Assembly (NCBI RefSeq): GCF_003990645.1
Contig: NZ_RYZK01000008.1
Coordinates: 1-64,000, forward strand
Direction of reading: 5' to 3'
From: Shimia sediminis
GTDB taxonomy: Bacteria > Pseudomonadota > Alphaproteobacteria > Rhodobacterales > Rhodobacteraceae
Length of the DNA: 64,000 bases
Shown: in pieces, positions 62,252 to 64,000 of the stretch
How the letters are laid out: each line of letters starts with the position of its first letter
Numbering within the stretch: position 1 is the stretch's first letter
Translations under genes and position numbers: made by a program
Notes under the pieces: generated by a model
The model's input: the letters and a program-made list of their open reading frames with translations, nothing else
What the model was told of the DNA's origin: nothing
Databases searched by the model: none

Positions 62252-62923
62252 TCAGCGGCAGATGCCGTCGATCTGGGCGTCCTTCCAGGGGATGCGCAAA
62301 GAGTCCGGGCGGGGCAGGGTGCTGATCGGCATGGCCTGAGAGATCAGGTTTTTAAGGCGATGGGTGCGCGGGGCCTTTGGATCAAGCAGGGCGCAGCAGA
62401 TGTATTCCTCGACGATGCTGGCCTGTTGTTCATAGCCATACTCCAGGAAATCCGTGCTGGTGGAGATGTCGAACAGATAGGGGTCAGCGCCGTTCTTGTG
62501 CTCGCCCGCCGCGCGCCAGGGCGAATAGCCGGTTTCCTTGCGGTTCTGCCATTGCCAGACGTGGGTGATCTCGTGCCCGAACAGCATGGCGTCGATCAGG
62601 TCCATCTTTTGTGGGTAGCCCTCCATAAAGTCGGGCTTGTGCCAATCCTTTGAATAATAAGCAGTATTCCAGACCACCACGGCAGCAGGTGAGACGGTGA
62701 CGGTCTCGGTTTTTGGGGCAGGGAGGATGCGTTCACGGCAGGTGAGGCGGGGGCGGGCCTCGCGTTCGACGGTGAATGAGGCCATGGGCACGTCGCGCAC
62801 CACGGTCACGGCCTGGGTGTCGATGGTCTCGCCCTGCAACGCCTTGGCGAACGCGGCCTCGGACGGGGTGAGGGGGCGGGTGCAGGAGATCAGGACCAGA
62901 GGCAACAGAAACAGCGCGCGCAT
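62252..62923 (-). CDS. Lipoprotein with HExxH-type motif (DUF4157-like)
   Basis: 223 residues. Lipobox LVLISC at the end of a short signal predicts a lipid-anchored protein. LFGHEITHVWQWQNRKETGY contains HEITH, the zinc-metallopeptidase HExxH pattern, as in DUF4157 proteins found near toxins and secreted effectors. A downstream acidic ligand may be in YGYEQQASIVEEYICC. Whether it is a peptidase or a structural relative is not clear. Confidence 0.72.
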   Translation of the reverse strand: MRALFLLPLVLISCTRPLTPSEAAFAKALQGETIDTQAVTVVRDVPMASFTVEREARPRLTCRERILPAPKTETVTVSPAAVVVWNTAYYSKDWHKPDFMEGYPQKMDLIDAMLFGHEITHVWQWQNRKETGYSPWRAAGEHKNGADPYLFDISTSTDFLEYGYEQQASIVEEYICCALLDPKAPRTHRLKNLISQAMPISTLPRPDSLRIPWKDAQIDGICR

Positions 62924-62962
62924 GGGATCACGTTAGCAGGACATGGGCGCGGATCAAGGGGG

Positions 62963-63283
62963 CTATTTCGGTGGCCAGGGGGCGGATAGTTTGTGGCCAG
63001 AAATGCACTCTTGGTAAAAGAAATCAATGACTTGCTTGTCCCATTTGCCGCCCTGCGCCGCCCCGAGGGTGCCGCCGATCAGACCGCCGGCGGCCGCCCC
63101 TTTGGAGCCCTTGGTGACGGCCCCCGCCGCGCCGCCGACCCAAACCCCGCTGCGTCCACCCCGGACGGTGCCGGATTGCCCGGCGGCGGAGCGGGCGTAT
63201 TGATCGCAAAAAATGTGGGTGCGTTCGTAGTCCTGGGCAAGGGCGGGGAGGGGGAGGAGACAGAGGATCAGAATGGGGCGCAT
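62963..63283 (-). CDS. Small secreted glycine-rich protein
   Basis: 106 residues. Signal peptide MRPILILCLLPLPALAQ. The middle, GGAAGAVTKGSKGAAAGGLI then GGTLGAAQGG, is glycine-zipper-like and could insert in or span a membrane. Two cysteines flank it (IFCDQ, QECIS). Function unknown. Confidence 0.7.
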   Translation of the reverse strand: MRPILILCLLPLPALAQDYERTHIFCDQYARSAAGQSGTVRGGRSGVWVGGAAGAVTKGSKGAAAGGLIGGTLGAAQGGKWDKQVIDFFYQECISGHKLSAPWPPK

Positions 63284-63409
63284 GGGGGGAGATTAGCACG
63301 GGAAAACGGGGTGTGTATCGCGTCGGTATCACGTCGGTATGACGTCGGTGCGACCGTGCGGGGTGGTAAGGGGTTGGTAAGGGGGGGGATGTCAGCCCCT
63401 TAATTCCAA

Positions 63410-63763
63410 TCATTCAAAGGCTACCGACATGACCTTGTCCGTTGTCTTAGAAATGGTGAAGATCATGTTTGCGCCTATTCGAATGCTCCCGTCCGTCACG
63501 CCGTTTTGGTTGATTTCGAACTCAGCGACATAGGTTTTGCCGCAATCGGAGATTATGAGATCGTAATGCTCTAACTCCTTCTCGATCGAATTCATCTCGC
63601 CGTTGGCCAACTCGTACTTGAGGTCTGGGTGTGGCCTAAGAATTTCGATCACCTTGGCGCGGGTTTCCGGGCTGTTGTCGGGCGCGCAGGTGATGGAGTG
63701 AGGCTCGCTGGCTGCAAGGGGGCTGACGAGTAACAGGGGGAAGAGGAATTTGAGAATATGCAT
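63410..63763 (-). CDS. Hypothetical secreted protein
   Basis: 117 residues from ATG 63763. Signal peptide MHILKFLFPLLLVSPLAAS, then a soluble domain with two cysteines (SITCAPD and ISDCGKT) that may form a disulfide. No family recognised. Lower GC than its neighbours, and it stands alone, which may indicate recent gain. Confidence 0.68.
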   Translation of the reverse strand: MHILKFLFPLLLVSPLAASEPHSITCAPDNSPETRAKVIEILRPHPDLKYELANGEMNSIEKELEHYDLIISDCGKTYVAEFEINQNGVTDGSIRIGANMIFTISKTTDKVMSVAFE

Positions 63764-64000
63764 GGGAATGAAGCGTTTTGTGTGGAGGAATGTCGTGGGC
63801 AAAGTTGAATTGTTGGTTTCTATGAATGCTGACTCTACCACACGTTGTCCACTCCCCAATGCATGATGCCCCGCATCATGCACGCGCCCGACCCGCCCCG
63901 TCGCACCAGAGGCGCGCCGAATATGGGTGGCTCGCCTTTGGCGAGACGGGCGCGAGGGGTGTTGATGGAGGGAGCGTAGTGTGGGGTTTACCCCACCTTG
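63764..64000. other. Gene-free end of the window
   Basis: No convincing gene or RNA. A short stem TCGCCTTTGGCGA occurs near 63932. The region may hold the promoter of a gene beyond the window. Confidence 0.4.

Overview
The window reads as a chromosome segment of an alphaproteobacterium of the Roseobacter group (Rhodobacteraceae). The signs are a hisB-hisH-hisA-hisF-hisE gene order, a DUF3489/DUF2924/serine-recombinase cassette, an aceE-aceF-lpd operon whose E3 subunit carries a lipoyl domain, and four copies of a dispersed intergenic hairpin repeat. No species can be named from the sequence alone.

Positions 1 to about 33,300 are accessory: catabolic clusters packed between mobile-element debris. 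Region A (466-9655) is a LacI-controlled unit. A MalF/MalG-type ABC importer (binding protein plus two permeases) is interleaved with four SnoaL-like (NTF2-fold) proteins, three of them two-domain. A fifth SnoaL-like copy and a MalK-type ATPase are decayed at the left edge. A 12-base palindrome, GCATACGTATGC, recurs at all three promoter-like gaps and is the probable LacI operator.

Region B (10948-21024) has an eight-gene minus-strand operon: two SDR dehydrogenases, an agmatinase-family ureohydrolase, a class V PLP enzyme and a four-part polar amino-acid ABC importer. A TetR regulator, a NodB-fold deacetylase and a sulfatase read the other way. Region C (22950-27412) repeats part of that theme: a GntR/FadR-type regulator divergent from a polar amino-acid ABC importer followed by a second class V PLP enzyme of the same family. 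Between and after these lie Tn3 and IS1182 remnants, an IS6-like element, decayed IS3 pieces, a frameshifted IS30 transposase and an apparently intact ISNCY-type element with a 6-base target duplication. The last contains a 113-base segment that can fold into a closed, tRNA-arm-like structure. The recombinase cassette ends beside a tRNA-Tyr gene.

Positions 33,300 to 64,000 look like core chromosome with higher GC at third codon positions: rlmB, a zinc-ribbon gene with a probable ATT start, the histidine genes split by a four-gene insertion, a BCCT transporter, guanine deaminase, MgtE, 5-formyl-THF cyclo-ligase, one-carbon/methyl-transfer and transport genes, the pyruvate dehydrogenase operon behind a strong palindrome, a phosphoglycolate phosphatase and several small envelope proteins.

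The strongest candidates for undescribed biology are the SnoaL-rich LacI/ABC unit, the pair of ABC-plus-class-V-PLP clusters, and the structured segment inside the ISNCY element.
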